Assembly (NCBI RefSeq): GCF_036924595.1
Contig: NZ_JAZHRV010000001.1
Coordinates: 6,537,501-6,601,500, forward strand
DNA from: Bradyrhizobium algeriense
Lineage (GTDB): Bacteria; Pseudomonadota; Alphaproteobacteria; Rhizobiales; Xanthobacteraceae
Direction: 5' to 3'
DNA: 64,000 nucleotides
In this document: positions 25,982 through 37,424 of the stretch, piece after piece
Layout of the letters: each line of letters begins with the position of its first letter
How positions within the stretch are numbered: position 1 is the first letter of the stretch
Translations under genes and position numbers: made by a program
The notes under the pieces: generated by a model
What the model saw: the letters and a program-made list of their open reading frames with translations, nothing else
Databases searched by the model: none
What the model was told of the DNA's origin: nothing

Positions 25982-26497
25982 TTACTGTTCCAGCACCAGC
26001 CTGCCGTTGGCGTATTCGAACCGCTTCAGCTTCGACAGGAACGACAGGCCAAGCAGGTTCTCCGACAGCGCCTCGTCGGGCAGCACCACGGCGTCGACGT
26101 CGCGCACCACAAGGCCGCCGAGTTCGATCATCGCAAGCCTCGTGCGCGCGGCCTTGATGGTGCCGTTGGCGGTGGTGACGGTCGCGTTGTAGTCGCTGCG
26201 TGAGGGACGGAAGCCAAACCGCGCCGCGGACTTTTCGTTCAGCGCCACCAGCGAGGCGCCGGTGTCGACCATGAAATTCATGCGCTGACCGTCGATGTGG
26301 CCGTCGGTCTGGAAATGCCCGCGGGCGTCGCGGGGAATGTCGAGGCTGCGGCCGGAGGCCTGCGCGACCGTTTGCGCGGGCGCTGTTTTCGGCGAAGTGC
26401 TGGCCGAGGCCGGCGCCAGCGACATCTTGTCCGCCATCTGCCCCATGTAGGTGCCGAGACCGACCAGGACGGCGGCAAGGATCATCAGGTTACGCAT
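25982..26497 (-). CDS. Membrane-anchored retropepsin-like aspartic protease (TIGR02281 type)
   Basis: A 171-residue protein with an N-terminal signal anchor (MRNLMILAAVLVGLGTYMGQ) and a linker rich in Ala/Ser/Pro. A single-lobe aspartic protease domain follows, with the active-site triad in MNFMVDTGASLVALNEKSAA near residue 92. The flap region is TTANGTIKAARTRLAMIELG and the C-terminal strand is NLLGLSFLSKLKRFEYANGR. Like retroviral protease it would need to dimerise. The start ATG 26497 is chosen because it begins the hydrophobic anchor; the long open frame upstream is antisense to hrpB. Substrate unknown. Confidence 0.88.
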   Translation of the reverse strand: MRNLMILAAVLVGLGTYMGQMADKMSLAPASASTSPKTAPAQTVAQASGRSLDIPRDARGHFQTDGHIDGQRMNFMVDTGASLVALNEKSAARFGFRPSRSDYNATVTTANGTIKAARTRLAMIELGGLVVRDVDAVVLPDEALSENLLGLSFLSKLKRFEYANGRLVLEQ

Positions 26498-26621
26498 TAC
26501 GCCACACTCGATTCCCAGACCACCGATAACACCACGCCAGGGGCCAAGCCGCGACTTAACAGACGCGACCGAGGCTGCCATTTTGACGAAAAGGATGAGC
26601 GAAGCGTTAACGGGCGCGCGT

Positions 26622-29099
<2,478 letters not shown>

Positions 29100-29120
29100 T
29101 TGCGGCTCGTATCATTGGCT

Positions 29121-29269
29121 CTCTTCCCCTCTCCCCTTGTGGGAGAGGGTGGATCGAATGAGCGTCAGCTCATTCGAGACGGGTGAGGGGTCTGTCTCCG
29201 CGGATAGAGACCCCTCATCCGTCTTCGCTTCGCGAAGCCACCTTCTCCCACAAGGGGAGAAGGGAAGGA
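29121..29269. repeat. Interspersed palindromic repeat, family F variant
   Basis: CTCTTCCCCTCTCCCCTTGT at 29121 pairs with CTTCTCCCACAAGGGGAGAA ending near 29269; inner pairs include GAATGAGC/GCTCATTC and GGGGTCTGTCTC/GAGACCCC. It lies between hrpB and the UDP-glucose dehydrogenase gene. A short related hairpin occurs at 35845-35868. Confidence 0.8.
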
Positions 29270-29272
29270 AGA

Positions 29273-30583
29273 TCAAGTCGTCACGCGCCCGACGCTCTCA
29301 TACGTAAACCCGTGGGCGGCCATGTCCTCGGGACGGTAGATGTTGCGCAAATCCACCACGACTGGCTGCGCCATTTCGGCCTTGAGGCGGGCCAGATCGA
29401 GCGCCCGGAACTGGACCCACTCGGTGACGATTACCAGCGCATCAGCGCCGCGCGCGCATTCGTAAGGGTCGGCGCAATATTCGATCTCGGGCAGTTCCTT
29501 CTTCGCCTGCTCCATGCCGACCGGGTCGTGCGCGCGCACTTTCGCGCCCATGTCGAGCAGGCCGGTGACCAGCGGGATCGACGGTGCCTCCCGCATGTCG
29601 TCGGTGTCGGGCTTGAAGGTGAGACCGAGCACGGCGACCGTCTTGCCACGCAGGTTGCCGCCAGCGGCATTGGAAACCTTGCGCGCCATCGCCCGCTTTC
29701 TGATGTCGTTGACGCCGAGCACGGCCTCGACGATTCGCAACTGCACATCATGGTCCTGCGCGATCTTGACCAGCGCGCGGGTATCCTTCGGAAAACACGA
29801 GCCGCCGAAGCCCGGGCCGGCGTGCAGGAATTTCGCGCCGATGCGGTTGTCGAGCCCGATGCCGCGCGCGACCTGCTGGACGTCGGCGCCGACCTTCTCC
29901 GACAGATCGGCGATTTCGTTGATGAAGGTGATCTTGGTGGCGAGGAACGCGTTGGCCGCGTATTTGATCAACTCCGCGGTGCGCCGCGCGGTGAACATCA
30001 GCGGCGCCTGGTTGAGCGACAGCGGCCGGTAGACGTCACCGAGCACCTTGCGCCCGCGTTCATCATCAGTGCCGACCACGATGCGATCGGGGAATTTGAA
30101 GTCGCGGATCGCGGCGCCCTCGCGCAGGAATTCCGGATTGGACGCGACCACGACCTCGGCCGACGGATTGGCTTCGCGGATCAGTCGTTCGACCTCGTCG
30201 CCGGTGCCGACCGGCACGGTCGATTTTGTCACCACCACCGTGAAGCCGGACAGCGCAGCCGCGATCTCGCGCGCGGCGCTGTAGACGTATGTCAGGTCGG
30301 CGTGGCCGTCGCCGCGCCGCGACGGCGTGCCGACCGCGATAAACACGGCGTCGGCTTCCGCGACCGGCGCCTTCAGATCGGTGGTGAAATCCAGCCGCTT
30401 GGCCTTGACGTTGGACGCCACCAGGGCATCGAGCCCGGGCTCGAAGATCGGGATTTCACCCCTGCGCAGGGCTTCGATCTTGCCGACATCCTTGTCCACG
30501 CAGGTGACCTGGTGGCCGAAATCGGCAAAGCAGGCGCCGGATACCAGCCCCACATAGCCCGTGCCAATCATGGCGATTCGCAT
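29273..30583 (-). CDS. UDP-glucose 6-dehydrogenase
   Basis: The 436-residue enzyme oxidises UDP-glucose twice to UDP-glucuronate for surface polysaccharides. The N-terminal Rossmann fold begins MRIAMIGTGYVGLVSGACFA. The catalytic Cys is in GPGFGGSCFPKDTRALVKIA near residue 260. The C-terminal UDP-binding domain contains VAVLGLTFKPDTDDMREAPS near 320. The family includes rkpK/ugd/kfiD. It is divergent from the acyltransferase gene at 30764, which could act on the same surface glycans. Confidence 0.95.
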   Translation of the reverse strand: MRIAMIGTGYVGLVSGACFADFGHQVTCVDKDVGKIEALRRGEIPIFEPGLDALVASNVKAKRLDFTTDLKAPVAEADAVFIAVGTPSRRGDGHADLTYVYSAAREIAAALSGFTVVVTKSTVPVGTGDEVERLIREANPSAEVVVASNPEFLREGAAIRDFKFPDRIVVGTDDERGRKVLGDVYRPLSLNQAPLMFTARRTAELIKYAANAFLATKITFINEIADLSEKVGADVQQVARGIGLDNRIGAKFLHAGPGFGGSCFPKDTRALVKIAQDHDVQLRIVEAVLGVNDIRKRAMARKVSNAAGGNLRGKTVAVLGLTFKPDTDDMREAPSIPLVTGLLDMGAKVRAHDPVGMEQAKKELPEIEYCADPYECARGADALVIVTEWVQFRALDLARLKAEMAQPVVVDLRNIYRPEDMAAHGFTYESVGRVTT

Positions 30584-30763
30584 GAAAACAGTCCGTATTT
30601 GATGGTTAACGCCAATCCCGAATTCGCGGGCGTCTTAGAGCATTTTTCAGCAAAGGGGAAACCGGAAAAAGCGCAGAAAGCCGGCATGTCACTTGTATGG
30701 ATAAAGGAGAAAGCAACGGATCGGGCCGAAGATGCGCCCGCCTCGCGCCGAAAAGGGACACCG

Positions 30764-31813
30764 ATGACTTTAAACGGCACATCCGCCACCGACCGTTCCA
30801 CCCGCATCGACTGGGTGGACTACGCCAAGGGCATCTGCATCGTCATGGTGGTGATGATGCATTCGGTGCTCGGCGTGGAAAAGGCGGCCGGCGACACCGG
30901 TTTCATGCATGCGTTCGTCATGTTCGCGCAGCCGTTCCGGATGCCGGACTTCTTCCTGATTTCGGGCCTTTTTCTCGCCGTCGTGATCGATCGCGACTGG
31001 CGCACCTATCTCGATCGCAAAGTCCTGCACTTCGCCTATTTCTACGTGCTGTGGATGACGATCCAGTTCGGCTTCAAGGCGCCAGGGTTCGCCGCCGAAC
31101 AAGGCTGGCGCCATGTCGGGTTGCTGTATCTGGAATCCTTCGTCGAGCCGTTCGGCACGCTGTGGTTCATTTATTTGTTGCCGGTATTCTTCGTCGTCAC
31201 AAAACTGTCACGCGACATCCCCGCCATCGCGATCTGGCTCGTCGCCGCGGCGCTCGAGACGGCGCATGTCGTGACCGGCTGGACGGTGATCGACGAATTT
31301 TGCGGACGCTTCGTCTATTTCTATTCCGGCTATCTGTTTGCTTCCTACGTGTTCGCGCTTGCGGATCGTTCGCGGGAGAAGCCGGCGCTGGCGCTGATTG
31401 GACTGGCGCTGTGGACGCTCGTCAATGGTGGCCTCGTGATGTCGGACGTCAGCCATTGGCCGCTGATCTCGCTGGCGCTCGGGTTCGCCGGCGCCGGCGC
31501 CATCATCGTCATGGGCACGCTGCTGGCGCGGATGCAGTGGCTGAACTTCCTGCGCTATTGCGGCGAACACTCCATCGTCATCTATCTCGCGTTCTTCCTG
31601 CCGATGGCGGTGACCCGAACGCTGCTGCTGAAGACGGGCCTGATCGCCGATATCGGGGTGATCTCGCTGATCGTCACCGTTGCGGGTGTTGCGGGTGCAG
31701 TGGTGATCTGGCGGCTGGCCCTGGCGCTGCGGGCCGACTTCCTGTTCGAGCGCCCCACCGCCTTCTGGATCGCGCCCAAAAAGGCCGCCCCGGCCTTGCA
31801 GCCGGCGGAGTAG
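30764..31813 (+). CDS. Acyltransferase-3 family membrane protein
   Basis: A 349-residue integral membrane O-acyltransferase-like protein. It opens with the typical RIDWVDYAKGICIVMVVMMH (conserved Asp-Tyr-Ala-Lys and membrane His). MPDFFLISGLFLAVVIDRDW follows, then about ten hydrophobic segments including FYVLWMTIQFGFKAPGF and LWFIYLLPVFFVVTKL. The family (OafA/NodX/fucose-4-O-acetylase-like) transfers acetyl or succinyl groups to sugars at the inner membrane. The substrate is unknown; the divergent UDP-glucose dehydrogenase suggests surface polysaccharide. Start ATG 30764; the frame is open upstream across the dehydrogenase gene but only as antisense. Confidence 0.9.
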   Translation: MTLNGTSATDRSTRIDWVDYAKGICIVMVVMMHSVLGVEKAAGDTGFMHAFVMFAQPFRMPDFFLISGLFLAVVIDRDWRTYLDRKVLHFAYFYVLWMTIQFGFKAPGFAAEQGWRHVGLLYLESFVEPFGTLWFIYLLPVFFVVTKLSRDIPAIAIWLVAAALETAHVVTGWTVIDEFCGRFVYFYSGYLFASYVFALADRSREKPALALIGLALWTLVNGGLVMSDVSHWPLISLALGFAGAGAIIVMGTLLARMQWLNFLRYCGEHSIVIYLAFFLPMAVTRTLLLKTGLIADIGVISLIVTVAGVAGAVVIWRLALALRADFLFERPTAFWIAPKKAAPALQPAE

Positions 31814-31834
31814 GTTCTGTATCCGCATCTCAGC

Positions 31835-31937
31835 TGTCATCGCCCGGCTTGACCGGGCGACCCAGTACGCCGGGCTCCCTCAGTTGAACACGGCCGCCTC
31901 GGCGTACTGGATCACCCGCTTTCGGGGGTGATGACGG
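31835..31937. repeat. Interspersed palindromic repeat, family E (gene-free copy)
   Basis: TGTCATCGCCCGGCTTGACC...CCCAGTACGCCGG at the left, CTCGGCGTACTGGATCACCC...GGTGATGACGG at the right. The left arm is nearly identical to that flanking the GIY-YIG gene at 13724. It lies between the acyltransferase gene and polA. Confidence 0.85.
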
Positions 31938-32025
31938 GTGTGTGCGGGTGACGACGGGTGTGTATTGGGCTCAAAATCCACCTCCCAAGGCTGTCAATCC
32001 GCGCAAAAATCCCTAAATTTCGGCC

Positions 32026-35000
32026 ATGCCGAAATCAGCCCCCAAAGCCGCCGCGAAACCCGCTCCCGCCGCCAAAACCCCTGCCAAGGCGCCCGCCAAA
32101 CAGCCTGGCAAGGGCGACCATGTCTTTCTGGTCGACGGTTCCGGCTACATTTTCCGCGCCTATCACGCGCTGCCGCCCCTAAACCGCAGATCCGACGGGC
32201 TGCAGGTCAATGCCGTGCTCGGCTTCTGCAACATGCTGTGGAAGCTGCTCCGCGAAATGCCGGAGGATAACCGGCCGACGCATCTGGCGGTCGTGTTCGA
32301 CAAATCCGAGATCACGTTTCGCAACAAGCTCTATCCCGATTACAAGGCGCACCGGACAGCGGCGCCGGATGACCTGATCCCGCAATTTGCGCTGATCCGC
32401 GAGGCGGTGCGCGCGTTCGACCTGCCCTGTCTGGAACAGGTCGGCTTCGAGGCCGACGATCTGATCGCGACCTACGTCCGCATCGCCTGCGAGCGCGGGG
32501 CTTCCGCCACAATCGTGTCCTCGGACAAGGACCTGATGCAGCTCGTGACCGATTGCGTCACCATGTACGACACCATGAAGGATCGCCGGATCGGCATTCC
32601 CGAAGTGATCGAGAAATTCGGCGTGCCGCCGGAGAAGGTGGTCGAGGTGCAGGCACTGGCCGGCGATTCCACCGACAACGTGCCCGGCGTGCCCGGCATC
32701 GGCGTCAAGACCGCGGCGCAATTGATCATCGAGTTTGGCGATCTGGAACAACTGCTGTTCCGCGCCGGCGAGATCAAGCAGCCGAAGCGGCGCGAGGCGC
32801 TGATCGAGAACGCCGAGAAGGCGCGGATTTCGCGGCAGCTGGTGCTGCTCGACGACAAGGTCGATCTCGAAGTGCCGCTCGACGACCTCGCCGTGCACGA
32901 GCCGGATGCTCGCAAGCTGATCGCCTTCCTCAAGGCGATGGAGTTCTCCACCCTCACCCGCCGCGTCGCCGAATATTCGCAGATCGACCCGGCCGACGTG
33001 GAGGCCGATGCGGGTAACAAGAGCGGCGCGAGCGTTTTCGCAGTGCCGCCATCAGGCAAGAAGCCGGAGGGCTATTCCGAGGGAGCGACGCTGTTCGATG
33101 CTCCCGGCTCCTCTCCCGCTGCGCCCTCGGGCAAGGGAGGGACCGCGCCGGACAAGGGCGCTGACAAACAGGATAAGGCCGCGAGCCTTAAGGGAGCGCC
33201 GATCTCACTCGCCGCGGCCCGCGCCGAAGCCGCGCGCAAACTGCCGGTCGACCGCAGCAAGTATCAGACCATCCGCAACCTGGATGAACTCAAAGCGTGG
33301 ATCGCGCGCGCCTACGATACGGGCACTTTCGCGATCAACGCCAAGGCGAGCTCCGACAATCCAATGCAGGCCGACATCTGTGGTATCGCGCTGGCGCTGG
33401 CGCCGAACGACGCCTGCTATGTGCCCCTCACCCACAAGCAGTCGGGCGGCGGCGCGGGCTTGTTCGACGCTGGCCTCGCGCCCGACCAGATCAAGGCCAG
33501 TGAGGCGCTGGCGGCGCTGAAGCCGCTGCTGGAATCGGCAGGCATTCTCAAGATCGGCTTCGACATCAAGTTCAACGCCGTGATGCTGGCTCAGCATGGC
33601 GTCACGTTACGTAATATCGACGACGCGCAATTGATGTCGTATGCGCTCGATGCCGGGCGCAATTCGCATGCGCTGGAGTCGTTGGCCGAACGCTGGTTCG
33701 GACACGCTGTGGTCAACTATGGCGAGCTCACCGGCAGCGGCAAGAACAAGCTCACCTTCGATCAGGTTCCAATCGACAAGGCAGCCTCCTATTCGGCCGA
33801 AAGCGCCGACGTGATCCTGCGGCTGCATCGCGTGCTGAAGCCGCGGCTCGCCGCCGAACACATGACGACGGTCTACGAGACGCTCGAACGGCCGCTGGTC
33901 AGCGTGCTGGCGCGAATGGAACGGCGCGGCATCTCGATCGACCGCCAGGTGCTGTCGCGGCTGTCGGGCGAGTTCGCCCAGACCGCGGCCCGCGTCGAGG
34001 CCGAGCTGCAGGAAATCGCCGGCGAGCCGATCAATGTCGGCAGCCCCAAACAGATCGGCGACATCATCTTCGGCAAGATGGGAATAACCGGCGGCACCAA
34101 GACCAAGACCGGCGCATGGTCGACCTCGGCGCAGATCCTCGACGAACTCGCCGAACAGGGTCATGAGTTTCCGAGGAAGATTTTGGAATGGCGGCAGGTG
34201 TCGAAGCTGAAATCGACCTACACCGACGCGCTGCCGGAATATGTGCATCCACAGACCCATCGCGTGCACACGACGTATGCGCTGGCAGCGACCACCACGG
34301 GGCGGCTGTCGTCGAACGAGCCGAACCTGCAGAACATTCCTGTTCGCACCGAGGACGGCCGCAAGATCCGCCGCGCCTTTATCGCGACGCCCGGCCACAA
34401 GCTGGTGTCGGCGGACTATTCGCAGATCGAATTGCGGCTATTGGCCGAGATCGCCGACATCCCCGTGCTGAAGCAGGCGTTCCGCGACGGGCTCGACATT
34501 CACGCCATGACGGCGTCCGAAATGTTCGGCGTGCCGATCAAGGACATGCCGGGCGAGGTGCGCCGCCGGGCGAAGGCAATCAATTTCGGCATCATCTACG
34601 GCATCTCGGCATTTGGTCTGGCGAACCAGCTCGGCATCGCCCGCGAGGAAGCCTCCGCCTACATCAAGAAGTATTTCGAGCGCTTTCCGGGCATCCGCGC
34701 CTATATGGATGAGACCAAGGAATCATGCCGCACGAACGGTTATGTCACCACGCTGTTCGGCCGCAAGATGTACTACCCCGACATCAAGGCCTCCAACGCG
34801 TCGGTTCGCGCTTTCAACGAACGCGCGTCGATCAATGCGCGACTGCAAGGCACCGCCGCCGACATCATCCGCCGCGCCATGATCCGGATGGAAGACGCGC
34901 TGGCGGCGAAGAAACTTTCCGCGCAGATGCTCTTGCAGGTGCATGACGAACTGATCTTCGAGGTGCCCGACAACGAGGTCGCGGCGACGCTTCCGGTCGT

Positions 35001-35100
35001 GCAGCACGTCATGCAGGACGCGCCTTTCCCCGCGGTGCTGCTCTCGCTGCCGCTGCAGGTCGACGCGCGCGCCGCGAATAATTGGGAAGAGGCGCATTAG
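32026..35100 (+). CDS. polA: DNA polymerase I with degenerate 3'-5' exonuclease site
   Basis: The 1024-residue polymerase opens with an Ala/Lys/Pro-rich leader of about 33 residues. The 5' nuclease domain follows (VFLVDGSGYIFRAYHALPP, VFDKSEITFRNKLYPDYKAH, STDNVPGVPGIGVKTAAQLI). A disordered linker lies at about 325-400. The 3'-5' exonuclease-like domain covers about 410-600, and the polymerase domain carries motif A SADYSQIELRLLAEIAD, motif B RRRAKAINFGIIYGISAFG and motif C QVHDELIFEV. In the exonuclease domain the metal ligands appear replaced: Exo I FAINAKAS has Asn438 and Lys440 where E. coli has D355 and E357, Exo II has Asn517 for D424, and Exo III has Ser593 for D501. Proofreading is therefore probably lost while the fold is kept. 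Confidence 0.96.
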   Translation: MPKSAPKAAAKPAPAAKTPAKAPAKQPGKGDHVFLVDGSGYIFRAYHALPPLNRRSDGLQVNAVLGFCNMLWKLLREMPEDNRPTHLAVVFDKSEITFRNKLYPDYKAHRTAAPDDLIPQFALIREAVRAFDLPCLEQVGFEADDLIATYVRIACERGASATIVSSDKDLMQLVTDCVTMYDTMKDRRIGIPEVIEKFGVPPEKVVEVQALAGDSTDNVPGVPGIGVKTAAQLIIEFGDLEQLLFRAGEIKQPKRREALIENAEKARISRQLVLLDDKVDLEVPLDDLAVHEPDARKLIAFLKAMEFSTLTRRVAEYSQIDPADVEADAGNKSGASVFAVPPSGKKPEGYSEGATLFDAPGSSPAAPSGKGGTAPDKGADKQDKAASLKGAPISLAAARAEAARKLPVDRSKYQTIRNLDELKAWIARAYDTGTFAINAKASSDNPMQADICGIALALAPNDACYVPLTHKQSGGGAGLFDAGLAPDQIKASEALAALKPLLESAGILKIGFDIKFNAVMLAQHGVTLRNIDDAQLMSYALDAGRNSHALESLAERWFGHAVVNYGELTGSGKNKLTFDQVPIDKAASYSAESADVILRLHRVLKPRLAAEHMTTVYETLERPLVSVLARMERRGISIDRQVLSRLSGEFAQTAARVEAELQEIAGEPINVGSPKQIGDIIFGKMGITGGTKTKTGAWSTSAQILDELAEQGHEFPRKILEWRQVSKLKSTYTDALPEYVHPQTHRVHTTYALAATTTGRLSSNEPNLQNIPVRTEDGRKIRRAFIATPGHKLVSADYSQIELRLLAEIADIPVLKQAFRDGLDIHAMTASEMFGVPIKDMPGEVRRRAKAINFGIIYGISAFGLANQLGIAREEASAYIKKYFERFPGIRAYMDETKESCRTNGYVTTLFGRKMYYPDIKASNASVRAFNERASINARLQGTAADIIRRAMIRMEDALAAKKLSAQMLLQVHDELIFEVPDNEVAATLPVVQHVMQDAPFPAVLLSLPLQVDARAANNWEEAH

Positions 35101-35200
35101 CCACGCTGTCATCGACAGAAATGTCCTCGGAGCAATATACGAAATGACATCGCGGTCCGACGCGCGCTAGAAACTTGCGCATTCCGCCCGCGAGTCCCCC

Positions 35201-35836
35201 ATGCCTCACATTGCAACGCTGCTCGGTTTCGCGCTGGTCTCGCTCGGCATGGTGCTGACGCCGGGGCCGAACATGATCTACCTGATCTCGCGCTCGATCA
35301 CGCAAGGGCCGGCAGCGGGGATTGTGTCGCTCGGCGGCGTAGCCCTCGGCTTCGTGTTCTACATGCTGTGCGCGGCGTTCGGCATTACCGCGTTGTTGTT
35401 TGCGGTGCCTTACGCCTATGACGCGCTCCGCTTCGCCGGCGCCGCCTATCTGCTGTGGCTGGCGTGGCAGGCGCTGAAACCCAACGGGCGTTCGCCGTTT
35501 CAGGTGAAGAAGCTCGCGGTCGACGGCCCGCACAAATTGTTCGCGATGGGGTTCGTCACCAATCTGCTCAATCCGAAAATCGCGATGCTGTATCTGGCGC
35601 TGTTGCCGCAGTTCATCGATCCCGCCGTCGGCAGCGTGCTGACGCAGTCGCTGGCGCTGGGCGCGATCCAGATCGTCATCAGCGTCAGTGTTAACGCCAT
35701 GATCGCACTCGCAGCGGGATCGATCGCGCGCTTTCTCGGCACGCGGCCGAGCTGGCTTCTGGTGCAGCGCTGGCTGATGGGCACCGTGCTGGCGGGGCTT
35801 GCCGTGAAGATGGCGTTTGAAGCGAGGCGGGCGTGA
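35201..35836 (+). CDS. LysE/RhtB-family exporter
   Basis: A 211-residue membrane protein with about six hydrophobic segments. The opening LLGFALVSLGMVLTPGPNMI followed by YLISRSITQGPAAGIVSLGG is the LysE family signature, as is FAMGFVTNLLNPKIAMLYLA near residue 115. The family exports amino acids or homoserine lactone-like compounds; the substrate cannot be told. It stands alone between polA and a GST gene on the opposite strand. Confidence 0.92.
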   Translation: MPHIATLLGFALVSLGMVLTPGPNMIYLISRSITQGPAAGIVSLGGVALGFVFYMLCAAFGITALLFAVPYAYDALRFAGAAYLLWLAWQALKPNGRSPFQVKKLAVDGPHKLFAMGFVTNLLNPKIAMLYLALLPQFIDPAVGSVLTQSLALGAIQIVISVSVNAMIALAAGSIARFLGTRPSWLLVQRWLMGTVLAGLAVKMAFEARRA

Positions 35837-35844
35837 TCTTCCTT

Positions 35845-35868
35845 CCTTCTCCCACAAGGGGAGAAGGG
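35845..35868. repeat. Short hairpin of the family F variant
   Basis: CCTTCTCCCACAAGGGGAGAAGGG: an almost perfect short stem-loop in the 50-base gap between the convergent LysE and GST genes. Same arm as in 29121-29269. Could act as a bidirectional terminator-like structure. Confidence 0.6.
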
Positions 35869-35886
35869 AAAAGCAAAGCGCGTCCG

Positions 35887-36513
35887 CTAATCCAGCTTGG
35901 CTTCCATGCCGCGCTTGGTCGCCGGGCGGGCCATCAGGGCGTTGTACCAGCGCTCGACGTTCGGAAAATCCTTCAGCTCGACCTTGTGGCGCGGGTGGCG
36001 CCAGGCCCAGCCGAGGATGGCAAAGTCCGCAACCGATAAGGCGTCGGCGACGAATTCGCGCCCCTCCAGCCGGCGGTCCAGCACGCCGTAGAGACGACGG
36101 GTCTCGGCCATGTAGCGCTTGAGGCCGTAGGCGCGGTCGGTTTCGTTCTCCAGCGCGATGAAATGATGCACCTGACCCGGCATCGGGCCGAAGCCGCCCA
36201 TCTGCCACATCAGCCATTCATAGACAGGGATACGCTCGGCAAGCGGCTTGGGCAGGAACTTGCCGGTCTTCTCGCCGAGATAGAGCAGGATCGCGCCGGA
36301 TTCGAAGATGCTGACCGGCTCGCCGCCGGGGCCGTCGGGATCGACGATCGCGGGGATCTTGTTGTTCGGGCTGAGCTTGAGAAAGGCGGGTGCATTCTGC
36401 TCGCCCTTGGTGATGTTCACCGGGATCACCTTGTAGGGCAGCCCCATTTCCTCCAGCGCTACCGAGATCTTGCGGCCGTTCGGCGTGTTCCAGGTGTGCA
36501 GTTCGATCGTCAT
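35887..36513 (-). CDS. Glutathione S-transferase family protein
   Basis: A 208-residue protein with an N-terminal thioredoxin-like domain (IELHTWNTPNGRKISVALEE, cis-Pro at NNKIPAIVDPDG, and SIFESGAILLYLGEKTG for the glutathione gamma-glutamyl site). A helical C-terminal domain starts near residue 90. It resembles the YghU/YfcG-like disulfide-bond oxidoreductase branch, where a Thr/Asn rather than Tyr or Ser contacts glutathione. The promoter region carries a tandem 12-base repeat (AGAAGCTTTGGT/C at 36531-36554). Confidence 0.9.
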   Translation of the reverse strand: MTIELHTWNTPNGRKISVALEEMGLPYKVIPVNITKGEQNAPAFLKLSPNNKIPAIVDPDGPGGEPVSIFESGAILLYLGEKTGKFLPKPLAERIPVYEWLMWQMGGFGPMPGQVHHFIALENETDRAYGLKRYMAETRRLYGVLDRRLEGREFVADALSVADFAILGWAWRHPRHKVELKDFPNVERWYNALMARPATKRGMEAKLD

Positions 36514-36530
36514 TTACGGTTTCCCCCAAG

Positions 36531-36554
36531 AGAAGCTTTGGTAGAAGCTTTGGC
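36531..36554. repeat. Tandem 12-base duplication
   Basis: AGAAGCTTTGGT followed directly by AGAAGCTTTGGC in the gap between the divergent GST and pyrE genes, 18 bases from the GST start. Probably a small local duplication; a regulatory role is possible but unsupported. Confidence 0.5.
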
Positions 36555-36727
36555 CCTCCCGTAGCGCGGAACCAAAGGGCCTTACAACGGTCCTTTCCGA
36601 ATGCCGTCCCTGCGTTCATCGGGCCGCCGCGGGACACCGTGCCCTGTTGACGGCACGAGATCAGCGCTGGAATGTGCCTGGCAGCGCCGATAGATTGCGC
36701 CCGGCCTGAAACCCCGGGGAAACCGCC

Positions 36728-37291
36728 TTGTCCAAATCCGCCTCCCGCGCCCGCCTCGCCGAGATCATCCGCAAGCGTTCGTTCGGGCGCGGCGAGATCA
36801 CGCTGGCCTCGGGCCGCAAGAGCGACTTCTACTTCAACCTCAAGCCGACCATGCTCGACCCCGAAGGCGCGGCGCTGCTGGCGGAGCTGACCTATGAGGC
36901 GCTGAAGGACGACAACCTCGATTTCGTCGGCGGGCTGGAGATGGGCGCAGTCCCACTGGCGGGCGCGATCGCGCAGCTGTCCTGGCTCAAGGGTCACCCG
37001 ATCGCCGCCTTCTTCGTGCGCAAGAAGCCGAAGGAACATGGCGCCCGCCTCGCGGTGGAGGGGCTTGCCAAGGGCGAGACCTTGCAGGGCAAGCGCATCG
37101 TCATCGTCGAGGACGTCACCACGACCGGCGGCTCGGCGCTGAAGGCGGTGGAAGCCGTGCGCGACGCCGGCGGCGAGATCGTGCTGGTGTTGACCATGGT
37201 CGACCGCGAGGAAGGCGCGACCGAAACGTTCGCGGAAGCCGGCTTGGAGTTTCGTTCACTCTACAAGGCCGGTGAATTTTTGAAGGGGTGA
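36728..37291 (+). CDS. pyrE: Orotate phosphoribosyltransferase
   Basis: The 187-residue enzyme makes OMP from orotate and PRPP in pyrimidine synthesis. [20 protein letters not shown] forms the substrate-binding start. [17 protein letters not shown] and [11 protein letters not shown] follow, and the PRPP motif is [20 protein letters not shown] near residue 125. The start is a TTG at 36728 ([19 protein letters not shown]); no in-frame ATG precedes the conserved region, so a weak start codon seems genuine. Confidence 0.95.
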   Translation: MSKSASRARLAEIIRKRSFGRGEITLASGRKSDFYFNLKPTMLDPEGAALLAELTYEALKDDNLDFVGGLEMGAVPLAGAIAQLSWLKGHPIAAFFVRKKPKEHGARLAVEGLAKGETLQGKRIVIVEDVTTTGGSALKAVEAVRDAGGEIVLVLTMVDREEGATETFAEAGLEFRSLYKAGEFLKG

Positions 37292-37307
37292 TTGCGACTT
37301 CTACTCC

Positions 37308-37332
37308 CTCGCCCGCTCTTTTGCGGGGCGAG
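37308..37332. terminator. Hairpin after pyrE, half-element of repeat family F
   Basis: CTCGCCCGCTCTTTTGCGGGGCGAG can form a stem of about 8-9 pairs with a T-rich loop, 16 bases past the pyrE stop. It matches the inner arm of the larger elements at 9742 and 53041. It may end pyrE transcription although no T-tract follows. Confidence 0.4.
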
Positions 37333-37424
37333 ACAAGAAGAAGCCCGCATTTCTTTTCCGCCTTCCCGCCCCCGGTAAAAGCTCGTTTACCATCCCCCGT
37401 TAAGGTTACCCCGAACTGAAGTCT

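Noticed and set aside
29183-30763. Possible long N-terminal extension of the acyltransferase gene
   Set aside because: The in-frame upstream stretch is antisense to the UDP-glucose dehydrogenase gene; the conserved acyltransferase start RIDWVDYAKG lies just after ATG 30764.
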